Positions 36,043 to 48,348 of a stretch of DNA of 64,000 bases are shown in pieces; the stretch's first letter is position 1, and each line of letters begins with the position of its first letter. Both the position numbers and the translations under genes were made by a program. The notes beneath the pieces were generated by a model that saw only the letters and a list, made by a program, of their open reading frames with translations, did no database searches and was not told where the DNA came from. Origin of the DNA: Sphagnum magellanicum (taxonomy: Eukaryota; Streptophyta; Sphagnopsida; Sphagnales; Sphagnaceae); assembly GCA_021904315.1 (NCBI GenBank), contig CM038922.1:9585347-9649346 (forward strand), written 5' to 3'.

Positions 36043-36314
36043 TTAATGGAATAAATTTAAGTGAGAGATATTGGACATCAATATTATATCCAATCTAATC
36101 TTGGATTTTTAAATTATATTTACATGACATCATTCTAGTTATAGTCATATACCAATCCAATATAATCATGAAATAGTAAATGTAATAAAAATCCAAAATA
36201 ATCCTTTGTAGTATTTTTTTCATTAGATCGTCGTTTTGGGTACTTTATTGTGAATATGCCTGGAAATCTAAAAAATTAATGGGTGTTAGTTCATTGAACT
36301 TTATGGTGAAAACA
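36043..36314. other. AT-rich spacer, nothing recognised
   Basis: Short unique-looking sequence between CACTA-3 and the next repeat. Confidence 0.5.
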
Positions 36315-38226
36315 CACTATGGGTGAACCATTTTTCACCAAAAAACGTGAAGTATAATGAGTATCATAATATGCAATAACATGAAATTTTGATGGCATTA
36401 TTTGACAATCCTAATCATAAACCAAAAACTTTAAAATGTGCATGACAACATTTGAAAACCCATAAGTTCATTTTGATTCAACCATTCAATGAAGAGGATT
36501 TCAACCACAAAATATATAACATACATTTTTTCAATGGCCATAAGGTCTCATGTTTGTGTTTTATGAACAAAACTATAAAAAAACTAAAAACTTAATGCAA
36601 TGGCAACTATAAAAATTTCCTCCTCTTTCATATCATATTTTTGTTGTCTTTTTAAAAATATTAATTTATTATTTAACAAGTACAAAAAAAATTTGAAACA
36701 ATTTTTAACCAAAATATTTTAAACTCCTAAATGGTCTTAGATTCATTTGATGTGTATCAATATCATTCACCACAAAAAAAAATCACCCAAAAATTCCCTC
36801 AAACTAGTTTTGAAATATATTTGTATTTTTTTAGATTTTGTGACAAATACTATTTTTTTGAAAATATACTTCATACATTTAAGTTCTTGAATGTTTATTC
36901 TAGTTTTTAAAAAAATTGACTAGCTTAAGTTTAAAGCTAATCAAATATATTTAAAACAAGCAAAAATAATTTAAGATTTGGTGTCCATACATTACCCAAA
37001 AAAATTGTTACAAAATTTTCAATTTGTGACTATAATTTTTGAGGGTTGTAATGTGTTTTCACCATTTAATGAAGATATAATGGAGATCTAGTGGACACTA
37101 ACAATAAATGCAAACTTTGATGGACTTTAAGTGGATTTTTTTAGTGGATTTTAACGGAGATCTAGTGGATAATTGTAATGGATGGGCACTTGAATGAACT
37201 TTTAGGAGATTTCATAATTAGTGGATTTTAGTGGACATCCAATTGACATTAATAATAAATATGGACTTTAGTGAACTTTAATTAGTTGATCTCTTTAGTG
37301 AAAATTTAGTGGACACTTGTAGTGTATGTGGATTTCAATGGACATTAATGGGTTTCTTTAATGACCTTTAGTGGAGATTGGTGGACAATAGTAGGGGATG
37401 TTGACATTACTGAAACTTTTTAATGCATAACATATTTATCCCTTGGATATGGATCAACTTGACAAAACCTAATTAAACTTGGTTAAATTAAGCTATACTT
37501 AGCTAAATTAAGTTATTTGAAGTAAATTGGGTTAAACTTGGAAATTTTTGATAAAATTAAGATATTTAGGCAAAAATTAACAAAATTAAATTATTTAAAC
37601 AAAACTTGGTAAAATTTGGATACTTAAACTAAAATATTCAAATTTTAGTTAAATTTGGTTAATTTTAGATATTAAGTTAAACTATGTTAATTTAATCTAT
37701 TTTGGTTAAATTTCATTAGATGGATTACTTTTAAAAAATTAGGGCAAGATTAAGTTATTTATTAAGTTAAGTTAAACAAATATACATAGACTAAATGAAG
37801 CTACTTAAATTAAACTTATAGACTCAATTTAATGGAAGTTAATCTTAAAAGATAAATTGAAAATGTTAAACCTAGAGGTTTAAATTCAATCAAATAAAAT
37901 CTAGAAGTTAATTAAAGTAGGTTAAACCAAAGTCAAACCTAGGTTAAATGTAGGTTAATTTGTACTAAATTTAATTACATTTTCATATTTATTTAAAATT
38001 TTAATATTTGGTCAAACAACATTAACTATATTCAACATGATTATTAATTGTGTAATCATCATTTATAATCATATATTACTTATAGTCATATTTATAGTCA
38101 TGTAATCTTAATAATGGTTATAGTCAAAATAATGAAAGTGATTGAAGTCCAAATATGACTACATGACTATATTTGGACAATAGTTGCAAGTTGTCTTAGT
38201 CGTGAAAACCATGTTTTGGTGTAGTG
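36315..38226. mobile_element. Possible second CACTA-type element
   Basis: The right end reads AAAACCATGTTTTGGTGTAGTG; its complement starts CACTACACCAAAACATGG, a typical CACTA terminus. A CACTATGGGTGAACCATTTTT at 36,315 is a candidate left end, with partial similarity a few bases in. Flanking 3-mers (ACA, GTG) do not match, so the left edge is tentative. It contains repeat R2 (36,540-37,454) and an AT-rich block with AAACTTGGTTAAATTA-type imperfect repeats (37,455-37,990). No transposase seen. Confidence 0.35.
36540..37454. repeat. Dispersed repeat R2, copy 1
   Basis: Aligns along its length with 48,892-49,757. Shared landmarks are GGTCTCATGTTTGTG, TCCTAAATGGT-TTAGATTCA, ATTCACCACAAAAA and CCCTTGGATATGGAT. 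The last 350 bp is a degenerate tandem array of GTGGACATTAGTAATAAATA-type units. Confidence 0.8.
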
Positions 38227-41200
38227 GTGCCAAGGCCCTTGGCCTATGGTAGTGTTTGTCGGCTAGGCTGGAGATTCCTTCTTTATGTTTCTCAAATGAA
38301 AAAGGAAATTTATGTTGATCACCAACTGACCATGGCATCCTTGTAACTTGTAAACTCTAGAGTTGTGTGGTTATTTGAATTTTTAAAGAGACCATGGGGT
38401 TCTCTTTTTGTGAATGTTTTAAGATTCAAAGAATTGTCAATTTCAATTCTCTAAGAAAAAAAAAATCAAAATAAAAGAGTGGTTGATTCTAGTTATTTCA
38501 AAACCTTAAAAAACTCATGGTTTTAATGAAAGAATTGGTAAAGAAATGGAAGTTTTCAGGTTGGTTATTTGATTTTTGAAAATCACATTATGAATTTTAA
38601 AAACCATGTTGATAATCATGGGTCTAATCTTGTTTTTAATAACCACCACTTTTTGGTACCTATTTGTCAACTTACCTACATATAATATATTAGTAATTAT
38701 TTACACTATGGACGTACCTCACTTTTACCCATTACATAGGTGCCTATTTAGGATGTTGAAATACTTTGATTAAGTACAAAATATCTAGTCACATTTGAAA
38801 ATTATTTGGAGACCAAATTTTTTTTTTAAATTATAAAAATTTAGGGTCACTTTAATCATGGTCCAACAAAATAGAACAATCTTAGTGGTTGAGAGCTTTA
38901 AATTGGACCCAAGGGCTTTAGATGAAGGTCTAAGACAAAAAAAATTGCGAATTGAAGATAAATTGACATGGCACCTATTTTGGAGGGCAAATTAATTGGT
39001 TTGGACCAAAAAAACAGACTTAAAAAAAAAGTTCATGATTTGAAAAACCAAAATCTAAACAAGGCAAGGTCCAATTCAAAGATTTAGTTTGCTTCAAATG
39101 GGTCCAAATTGGTTCATGTGAATTTAGACCTTAGACCTTCATCTAAAGTGGGCCTCATATAAACATTTTTAAGTTATGTGGCTGGAACATGCATGTTAAT
39201 ATTTGTTTGGTGAAACATAGTGCACAAGTAATATATAAAAATCATGTTTGTAAATAACTATTATTATAATTTTAAAAAATCATTTTGACAACAATTAAAT
39301 TATTTTCAATAAACGTAATGGAAGTTTTAGAAATTTGTTTGACATTGGTATTGAGTGCTTGCCCTAAAGCTTATGCTATGTTGTGCCTAAATAGTGCAAA
39401 ATTACTGGCATTTTTTTTTCTCACTTCATTTGTAAGAATTTCAAATTTTCAAAATTTTTAATGTCAAATTGATCAAATGAAAAACAAATAAATATTGGTC
39501 AAGAAGATATAGGAATGGGAAAGGTATTACACGTACACATTGAACTGTTTCTTTCCACTCATGATAATTAATTTAAACAAATCCTCCCCCAAACCAAAAA
39601 AAAAATCTCTCTTTCCACCAAAGGTTCCATCATTTAATGGATGATGTTCAACGACTAACTAGCTTTCATGTTAGGGGACCTATGTCCAAAAAGGATATGA
39701 ATACTTCGTTCATCAATGTTTGAAAGTAAGAAGAGAGGGCATGATGTATTCTTTCTCACTTGCATAACAAAACAAAAGAAAAAAATAAAAACAAAAGCAA
39801 ACAAAAAAAAGATTCTTATTTGATCAAGTGAAAAATATTCTTCTTTTAGAGAGAACCTTGATCTCACTTGCATCACAAAACACAAGGAAAAAAAAAACAA
39901 ACAAAAAAAAGATTCCTATTTGATCAAATGAATAATATATAGTTTTTAGAGAAAACCTTGATTTTTCTACCCAACTGAAATTTTTAGAGAAAAATATTGT
40001 GTGCACAAGATTTAATAGAATAATGTGACATGGATTTAGGGTTGAGGTGGCCACTTTGTGTGTGAATTGTTTATTTTAGTTGTGCTAAAGATGTTTATCA
40101 CCTTTTTGTTTTCATCATTCAATGGTTATGTGTAACGATGCACAATTACGATGAGGCGAAATATTTGGGATAAACTTGGGCTTCCTTTTGTTTATTTGTC
40201 AGATTTGTTAGGTGTTCAGGTTTTTGTGATGAGCTTTGTGTGATTCTGTTGACTTTGAAGTTGCAAATTATCATTTGTCATTGATGCTTCTAACATGTGT
40301 TGAAAAATGCAAACTTCTTAAGGCATATTCTTATGCAAGCTTAAGTACTTTATTTTAGTAGAACTTGGATGTGGGCAATATTGTGGTGCTTTGCTTTATG
40401 TTTTAGGTCTTGTTGAAGAGATGCATGTTCTTGACAAGTGGTTTTAATTTCTCTTTATTGATATCTCCACTTTGCAAAAAAATTTAAATGTTTGTTAAAA
40501 CCTATGGTAGAGGATCATAGCTTAAAAGCATAGGGAAGTGGTGAAAGACCTTAGGTAGTTTGAAAACTTGTATGTATGATTCCACATGTTTGGGTTTGAT
40601 GTGCCTAAGTGGTTATTTTTAAATTATTTGCATTTTTAGGGAATGAGACCTATTAGGACTGGAACTTTAAGACAAATCAAACTTTTTGTTTTTGCAAATG
40701 TAAGCAATTTTCTATATACTTGTTGCAATCATGATTAAGGTTGAATTATCCCTTGTAAGGGCTTTTAGTGCACTATGAGAAATGGGAAAAATCTAAGACA
40801 TTGATGGAAGGTTGATTTGTTTATTTTGTGTTTGTTTGATGTTATAATTGTTGATTAATCTATGTTATGGGTAGAATTAGAAGCTTGTGGTTAGATATGG
40901 TGATATATGGGTATGGGTTTGAATGTTTTATATGACGGAATCATAATTGTAAATAACGATAACTCATGAAAGTAAACTTAGAATGATTTGATCCCTATTT
41001 GTGCTTTAGGAGTCAAAGTTCCAAGGTATTGTAAAATTAAAATCTAAATATCATGTTGATGAAAAGATTATGTTATTAACCATTTCATTTTACATTCGTG
41101 TTGCATACAAAATTGATGAAGTGTGCAATTGTTTTTGCCCATATTTTTTTCATTACAATATATCAAACATATAAAATTTGCAATTCAAAAAGGTGTGAGT

Positions 41201-41881
41201 CTTAAGCAAATTCCCCAACTTCAAACTTTTCATAGAACATTTCACTTCAAATTTTTCAAAATAGAACAAAAGCACAACTAAATTAAGAATTTCAAGATCA
41301 TGTGAACAAATGTGGATGGTATAAACGAATGAATTATCCAACCTTTTTTTGGAGTTGGATTTTTACATTCTTCCAAGTCGAATAAATTTTAGTTAACTTG
41401 TATTGTCATCGAATTTTCAAGAAATCCAAGTAGGTGTAAAAGGCCTTTTACACTAACGAATGGGTCACAAATAGTGGATTATGCCAAGTAAGCCTTCATA
41501 GTCGAGCTTGTGAAAGCTCCCTTAATAAAATCCACCGTCGTCTATAACTTGTTATTTAACTAAACATTCCATAATATGTAACCACCTTCTTGATCATGTG
41601 CCAATATGTTGAAAATTAATATAACATATGTATTAGGCAAACATGAAAGGTAAAAAAGAGGAAATATAAAAAGCTACAAATAATTGACATGGAACTATCA
41701 ATGACATAAAATTTGCTTGCCATCACAAGACATGAAAGTCTACTTGTAATCCACTAGACAAACCATTCATCTATGAAAACTCCATGAACCAAGTTCAAGG
41801 GGTTGGACATAAGAGTGCAAGTTTATATGTGCACATGTTAAATTTTAGCCATTAGTACCAAGTTGGCATTCAACCTTGTGT
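38227..41881. other. Anonymous AT-rich DNA with one tandem duplication
   Basis: No gene or element edge supported. Only a 108-bp duplication (39,754-39,966) stands out. Confidence 0.5.
39754..39966. repeat. 108-bp tandem duplication
   Basis: TCTCACTTGCATAACAAAAC starts unit one at 39,754; TCTCACTTGCATCACAAAAC starts unit two at 39,862. Both run through an A-rich stretch, GATTC(T/C)TATTTGATCAA, to GAGA-AACCTTGAT. Confidence 0.88.
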
Positions 41882-41940
41882 CACTACAAGAAGGTCATGT
41901 CCATTGGTGTTAAGCCTAGTCAATAAGAGCGCCGATGCCT
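41882..41940 (+). repeat. Orphan CACTA-like terminus
   Basis: CACTACAAGAAGGTCATGTC is a typical CACTA-superfamily end, but no partner end was found. It abuts the left edge of the homology shared by the two Harbinger copies. Confidence 0.3.
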
Positions 41941-42310
41941 TTCTAAAAAACACAATTTATAGATAACAAAAAGTTTTTAGTCTTCGGTTGCTAAAAACTC
42001 TAAACTCTTTTTCTTTCCAAAGATTCCAAAATATTTTTTCTTTTTAGAGATTCCAAATTTTTTCATATTTTTCATACTCGCTCCAAATTTCCATTGTTCA
42101 ACTTTATGTTTTAAGTTAATTTTTTTCCATATGTTTTCATAATTTTCATAATCTTTTTTATTTAATTTTTAGTTTTTTTTCTTATATATTTTTTTGTTTT
42201 TAATCTAACTTTTTTGCTTCAAATTTTCAATTTAGATTTTAGAATTTTAATTTCTTCAAACTTCATCTTCATAATTGATCCCATTACACTCAAAAGTGTT
42301 GTACTAATTT

Positions 42311-43226
42311 TGATGCACCCCCAAACTCCTTAGTAGATTCAACTACAAGTATAAATGTGAAAACAATGGAAGGATAAGGAGTTGGGGCACGTTCCCTGGC
42401 TCGCAACACTTTGAAGGTAGAGGGGTGTGCTGGAGCTCCGGGATGGGGATTAGGAAGAATGACAAGTAATTCAATTATTCACATGAACTTGCACAAACCA
42501 AACAACAAGTTGGTTAGTGCATAGTTAGAACACTTTTGGTGCATGGACAAACCACAGGCAAACACGGACTCACAAGACTCAACACAGCCCGGATTTAGGG
42601 GGTAGCCACCACCTTCCCCCTTATAATATATTATGTGCTTGGCCATGGGGCTAGCACCCAATTGTCATTCTATCTCGGGACTTTTAAATGGGAGTCTCAA
42701 AATTCTTGAAATTGAGTCTCTTGTAACTTTGGAGGCCCATAACTTTGTGTGAAGACCTCCGATGAAGATGAGGTCTAAAACAAAGTTATAGTTTTCATCG
42801 AGAGCTTTCCAATGGTATGTGGCACATCACCTGCATGCAAGAAATCAAGGCGATTCCTGACTTTTAATGATCAAGAGTCAAATTGGCCATTTGACTCTTG
42901 GCCCTTATTTTGGCCATAACTTATATTTTAAGTATCCAAAGTGGTGATGTAAGCCCATTTTAGACATCTAAGTTCTAAGAGCTTTTCAATGATATAAGGA
43001 ACTTCTTAATCCAATGAGTTTTGACCCTTGTAATTACCCTCTGGAGATTCGGGAGTCCATTGGGACTCCAACTCCCAAAGTGGGAATTCATTTGGGAGTG
43101 TGGGGGTTCATTCCCTCACACTCTCTGCACTCCCAAGAGCATGAAATGTGATTCCCAAGCTCGCTCTTGGTTCACACCTTTGTAAGCCCTTACCTTGATC
43201 GCAAGCCCAAGGCTAAAGTTAGAATA
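42311..43226 (-). repeat. Solo LTR 2, chromovirus family of element D, 916 bp
   Basis: Similar along its length to solo LTR 1 and to D's LTRs, in minus orientation, but more AT-rich and decayed. A perfect 5-bp duplication AATTT flanks it (42,306-42,310 and 43,227-43,231). Harbinger copy 1 shows the empty site at about 18,760-18,780 (GTTGTACTAATTTGGAT). No internal sequence remains. Confidence 0.92.
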
Positions 43227-43231
43227 AATTT

Positions 43232-44496
43232 GGATCTACTTTCTATAACATTGGGCAATTGTGCAATTTTCAAATCACGAGTGCATAATTTTTTTCTTAA
43301 CAATGAGCTTTCAATAGGGTTGCACTTCCTACCATTTTAAAGTACAATTTTGAGTAGGAAAATACTTCCATCTCAATTGTGGTGGAAATAACCTAGGCAA
43401 CATGTTTAATGGGATTTTGTGGAAAATATAGTATGGCATACAACCCTTGAAATGAGGCATAGGAAGTTCATGGGTTATTATAGAATGATTTTTGAAGTTT
43501 TCAATAATTTAATCAAAGAATTAACACTATTTCTTCAATCCCAGTGTGCAAACCTTGTTTGACCACAAGTAGAACTAAGAAATTTATAAGCATTGATTTT
43601 TATAAGTTGGTTCATGGAAAAGTGCCACATACATGGGTTAAATGTGGGAGCATCAACCATAAGGAAATAGTGGACATAGTGTGTGATGCCATATGTGATA
43701 AAAACAAGTTGTTTAACATGTATATTAATATTCCATCTAATGATCATTTACAAAAATTATAGATTATTTCCATGATCTTACATGATTACCTAATATTTGT
43801 GGGGCCATAGACGGTACTCGCATACCATTAACATCACTCACTATCAAAAGAATGACATTTGTGACCAATGATTTTTTTAATAGGAAAAAACTTCATAGGA
43901 TTGTGATGCAAGCAATTTGCAATGCAAACAAAAAAATCTAGAACCTTTGTGTTGGCCAACCTGGTGGAGTCCATGATAGTGAGTAATTCAAGATTTCTCG
44001 TGTTTATAGATAACTCAAGAATTGTGATATTTTACAAGTGCCAATGGTGGTTGTTAGAGGTGTGAGATGTATGCCTTATATCATTGGTGATGCAACCTAC
44101 CTAATTTAATCGTACTTACAGAAAAAATTGGAAGACCTATAATGGAGTTGATGTGGATAAACAAAGATATGATTTTAATATGAATTCAAAGAGGGTAGGC
44201 ATCAAAAATGCCTTTGGATCATTGAAAAATAGGTGGCACATATTGAAAAAATTTAATTTGAAAGTTGATAGAGTTGCAATAGTTATTGTTGCTTGTTGTG
44301 TTCTTCACAATTATTGTTTAAAATGGGGTGCACATGAATTGGGTCCTCCAAATGTAACAACTTTTCAAAACAGTCTCCAAGGATTTGGTGATAGATTATC
44401 AACAATTAGAGAAGGAGAGATTGCAAAGGTTGAAGGAGAAAAACTCAAAATTGCTTTGTTTGAATAATGGTTGATTGACACCCCAATTCAAAAATA
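43232..44496 (+). pseudogene. Harbinger transposase, copy 2, broken
   Basis: DDE_Tnp_4 transposase. CGAIDGTRIPLTSL holds the first catalytic D (codon 43,810-43,812). FNRKKLHRIVMQAICNANKK follows, and GGVHDSE holds the second D (codon 43,975-43,977). YIIGDATYL and then FGSLKNRWHILKKFNLKVDR and CCVLHNYC complete the C-terminal part (44,153-44,496). The glutamate expected just before AFGSLK reads K (codon 44,204-44,206). There is an in-frame stop between the two aspartates, and the C-terminal part is in another frame. Inactive. Confidence 0.82.
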
Positions 44497-44829
44497 AATT
44501 ATTCACATGCATTACCATTTGGCCTTTAATTTTTTTTTACTTTATGGAAAAACAATTGATGCTAGAATGCAATAATATTACAATGAAGCAAACATTTGGG
44601 TTTTATTCCCATGGGTCAAAATGCAAATACACTTTTAATCACATCAATTTTGTAAAAAAAATTCCAAGCCACAACAAAAGGTTTAAGCCCCTATATAAAC
44701 TACATGAAATAAACAAAACTACCCTATTGCCCATGGTCAAGCTCAAAGTGCATACAGTTGTCATCTTCAAAAAATTTAGGCTTTAGAACCTTGGCAAATA
44801 ATGCTACCATCTACAATTAACCTTGCACT

Positions 44830-45662
44830 CTCAATTTTCTACTTGTCTGTTCACTTTGACACATTTATGTTACAATCCTTTCAGTCATCTATATCTTCGT
44901 CTTTTCTATCTCTTTCACACCTTTTAAATTTTTTTTAATGGCATCAACAATTGTAGAAGAACCTACATCCAATTTTCATTTTTTATTTTCCATTCCTTTA
45001 TTGGCTTTGCCTTACACATTAAGCAATTTACAAGCCCTAATTCTCAAAATGTTTGAGCCTACAGATGGAGCATGAACCTCCTTTTCATTTCCATGATTAA
45101 GAACAAGAGTTTGTTGTGGTGGACTAAAATGTTTTTGAGTGCCTTGTGGCACATCATCATCATTCACCTCAAAAGTTTGAACCTCAAAATGTGAATATAA
45201 ATTACACGTTCACTAATCAATTGCATTGGGAATGCCATTAATCTTGGTTATGCTTCCAAACATCTAATCAAATATCTCAAACCATGGCTAATCAAAAGGG
45301 GATGCACCAATCACCTGAACTACTTTCTTTCCAATCTCATACTTATCCTTCATTTTGCTCCACTGGTCATCCATTTGCTTCCAACTTGGATGCACACTCA
45401 AAAAATGTGCATTTAGTTGTTTTGTAAAATCCTTTCAATTTGTTTTTTAAAAAGGCTTCTAATTGTACTCCCAAAATTTCTCTTCACAAATATTTAAAAG
45501 AAATTGAAATTGTGCATTTGTCCACACCCTACTTGCATTCTCTTGAAGCCCTAGATGTCCCGAAAAAATACTCATTGGTATGAAAGAGGAAGCATCTCCT
45601 TGATTGTCCATCAACAAATTGAGGAACGAATTTGGTGAGAAGGTTGGGGAGTCCATGGACAT
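44830..45662 (-). pseudogene. Harbinger ORF1, Myb/SANT-like, copy 2
   Basis: The minus-strand frame opens with M at 45,662 and is open for 67 codons to 45,459, including RVWTNAQFQFLLNICEEKFW, the first helix of a SANT/trihelix-like domain. Homology to the C-terminal part continues downstream with breaks (HPSWKQMDDQW-K, DKYEIGKKVV). In this superfamily the protein binds the transposon ends and helps import the transposase. It converges on the transposase gene. Confidence 0.65.
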
Positions 45663-46761
45663 TGACCTCTATAGTGCAAACATCTATGTCTATAGTGTTG
45701 TGCATCTATCATGTTGTTCGTTTACAGTGCCAAAAATCCTCGCATGTACAAAATGGCAAAGAAAAAATCCAAAGGACACAAGAGTTGGAGAACAAAGAAC
45801 CGAAACATTTCAATCTTGTGTTGCAGCGGTGGTTTTTTAATAGCTGGAAAAGGTATTTTTCCTGTGTGTTTGCGGTTGTAACTTGCTAACTCACCTTAGC
45901 AAAGGGAAAGAAATAAACAAAGCAACCTTGCGATTCACTTTGACGTGATTACTGTGTTGACAACATTGATCGAGCTAATGGGGGGTGGATACGCTAGTCA
46001 AAGCACACCATTTGGCCTCATGTGCCCAGGTCAAATCTCTCTACCCTAAAAATCAAAGTAAAAAAAAATTGACAAGGTAAGATGTCCACACCAACCCTTG
46101 TAACCCACCAATCCAACTCCAATCCAACAATTGGAAACCAAAAACTAATTTTACAATCTTTTAAAGCCTTTTCTTTTCAAAAGGAAATGTTGCTTCCAAG
46201 GCACTAGAACATTCACAATTTCTTTGTTTCATGGTGAATTCTCTCAAAATTATGAGTTAGAACTTTCTAAAAAATAAAAGAGGATTTCTCTTCACAAATT
46301 CCCTTTTCTCAAAGAAAAAAATTGCAATTTTTTTGAGAAATTCATCTTTTTTTTTGGTAGGAAAAAAAACTTTGTCACATTTGGACACATGTTTTAGTGT
46401 TTGGGACAATTTTTTTTTTGTTTTTGCCAGTTTTCTATAGTTTGGATAAATTTTCCCAAACATTAGAAAAAATAGTGCTACTTGACTTTTTTTGGCAGAC
46501 TCACATTTAGTGATTTTTTTAAAACAATTTTTGTGAGTTGTTCAACCAAAAATATGGGAAAGCATTTTGTGTTGTCCGATAAGCTGCTACATGTCGCCTG
46601 CGACACTTAACCGTCACTACATAATATATATTTTTGGCACATATGTAATGTATTGTCAAATACACACACACTTGCGCATTAGGTACGGGGTTCAAACTAG
46701 TAGCCCTTCATAAGAACACCCTACCTATTCACAAATTCAAACAATTTGAAAAACAAGGAAA

Positions 46762-46840
46762 TGGCTAAAATCTTCTAGTGGTAAAAATCAAGCGGTACCA
46801 TGTGAGAGGCTAGAGGCTAGATTCAGTACGAAGGTAATAA
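46762..46840 (+). repeat. tRNA-derived SINE-like head
   Basis: An A-box-like TTCTAGTGGTAAAAATC is followed about 45 bp later by a degraded B-box (GAGGCTAGATTCAGTACG). The text between (AAGCGGTACCATGTGAGAGG) looks like the tRNA portion of plant SINEs. No tail or duplication identified. Confidence 0.4.
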
Positions 46841-47075
46841 ATTCCTAGTCAATAGATGTGTCAAAAGTCCCATCCCTATGGTATGTGACTATGGACCCAT
46901 GAAACTTTAAATAAGTGAATACTAGGGGCCACTGCAGGGAAAGTGGTCTGGGTCTATGAAGTTGCAAATTCATGTTTTTCTAAGGCAACTTGCTTGAGGA
47001 AGTTGTCTTAGGACTACATCTTTTTGTTTAATTGTTCATGAACAAAGAAAATCAAATAGAGAATTTGCAAAAAAA

Positions 47076-47130
47076 ATTGAAACCTACACCTTTTGCGATG
47101 AAGGCATTCTAACCATTGCACAACAATTAT
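47076..47130 (-). repeat. tRNA-derived SINE-like head, minus strand
   Basis: The minus strand reads TTGTGCAATGGTTAGAATGC (good A box), CTTCATCGC, then GGTGTAGGTTTCAATTTT (weak B box). The A-box to anticodon-arm text is strongly tRNA-like. Too degraded to be a tRNA gene. Confidence 0.5.
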
Positions 47131-48277
47131 ATAAAAAAAAAACTTTGGTATAAAAAAGATAATTAAAACATTCATCATAGTTCAAGTATGATATAATAAT
47201 AATAATAATAAAATTATCCTTGGGCATTGTCTCCTGTGTTGTATATTTGAGCCTGATGCTACATTTCCAAAATTTTAAAGCTGTTTTGATAATAACAACT
47301 AGTTGGGTCCCTTTTGGGACTTGGAGTGGAGGAAGGCCTAGCACCCAATATTATGAAGGGTATTAATATTTTTCTCTTTTCAATTGTTTGGTTCATTTTT
47401 TATTTATTTTTCTAACAAGTAAATTGGATGTACAATGCATGGTCAAAGCCAAGAAGGAACAAACACAATTTTGTTTCAAAACCCTTTTAAATTGATGTTC
47501 AATAAACATATTAAATAACGCTTTTCATTTAGTGGGTGAACAACATTTCAATTCATATTTTTATAAAAAACCGAAATCCTATAAGGTGTGTAATGGGTCT
47601 AAAAGTAGGGTGTGTTTTAATATTGTGGTTGGGTTTGGAAACTAAAACACCAAAATCCAACCAACACTCATTGGAATTTGGAACCACACTTGTGCGATGC
47701 CTATTATTAATTTTATTAATTAGATGTGGGTATATCTCATATTATTATTTTAAAATTTAAATTTTGAAACAATCACTCAAATAAAAGTTCAAATGAACTA
47801 CAAAAATATTTATATATGAGGGAAGGTTATTTGTTTGTTTTGTTCCAATGGTTCATGAGACCAAGGTCATAATGACACAAGGAAAGCTGTTAAATTTGAA
47901 ATACATATTTAAAAAAAAAAAAATTAACAAGTAATTATAAAAGGCTACAAGTTGTCAACATGAAAAGCATGTAGTTATAATACATGATAGAATGTGCATA
48001 ATATTATCTGACTTGGATGCCAATTTTGTAAAAACATTTCATACTAAATGTTAACATATTATATTCCAATTGCTTATATATCAATTATCAAGATGTTTTT
48101 TCCCAATTATAAATATGTCTGAACAATAAATTAATTAACACTCAATATTTATTAAACATTTCATATATATATGTATATATATATATATGTAAACTAAAAA
48201 TTTAAGTATAACATTTGGTATATCTATAATATTTTCATAAGAAGTGACATCTTTAAAATTTTAAAAGTATAACTGAA

Positions 48278-48348
48278 CCTAGGATTTGAACCTAAAGAAA
48301 TACACCCAATTTGCGCATTGAGTGGAAAGGAGATTGGTAAAACCAATC
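48278..48348 (-). repeat. tRNA-derived SINE-like piece with intact B box, minus strand
   Basis: The minus strand has GGTTCAAATCCTAGGTTC, a full B-box match, after TACCAATCTCC-ACTCAATGCGC. The A box is poor. Confidence 0.35.

Larger units (their letters stand above)
41941..45700 (+). mobile_element. PIF/Harbinger transposon copy 2
   Basis: Homologous to 18,397-22,043 and more complete at the right. It holds a plus-strand transposase (43,232-44,496), a convergent minus-strand SANT-like ORF starting at 45,662, and a solo LTR (42,311-43,226) upstream of the transposase. Terminal inverted repeats were not identified, so both edges are approximate. Confidence 0.75.

Noticed and set aside
40771-40800. 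CACTATGAGAAATGGG as a CACTA start
   Set aside because: No partner end, no duplication and no family resemblance beyond five bases.
46672-46700. GGGGTTCAAACTAG as a tRNA B box
   Set aside because: No A box at the right distance upstream and no cloverleaf.
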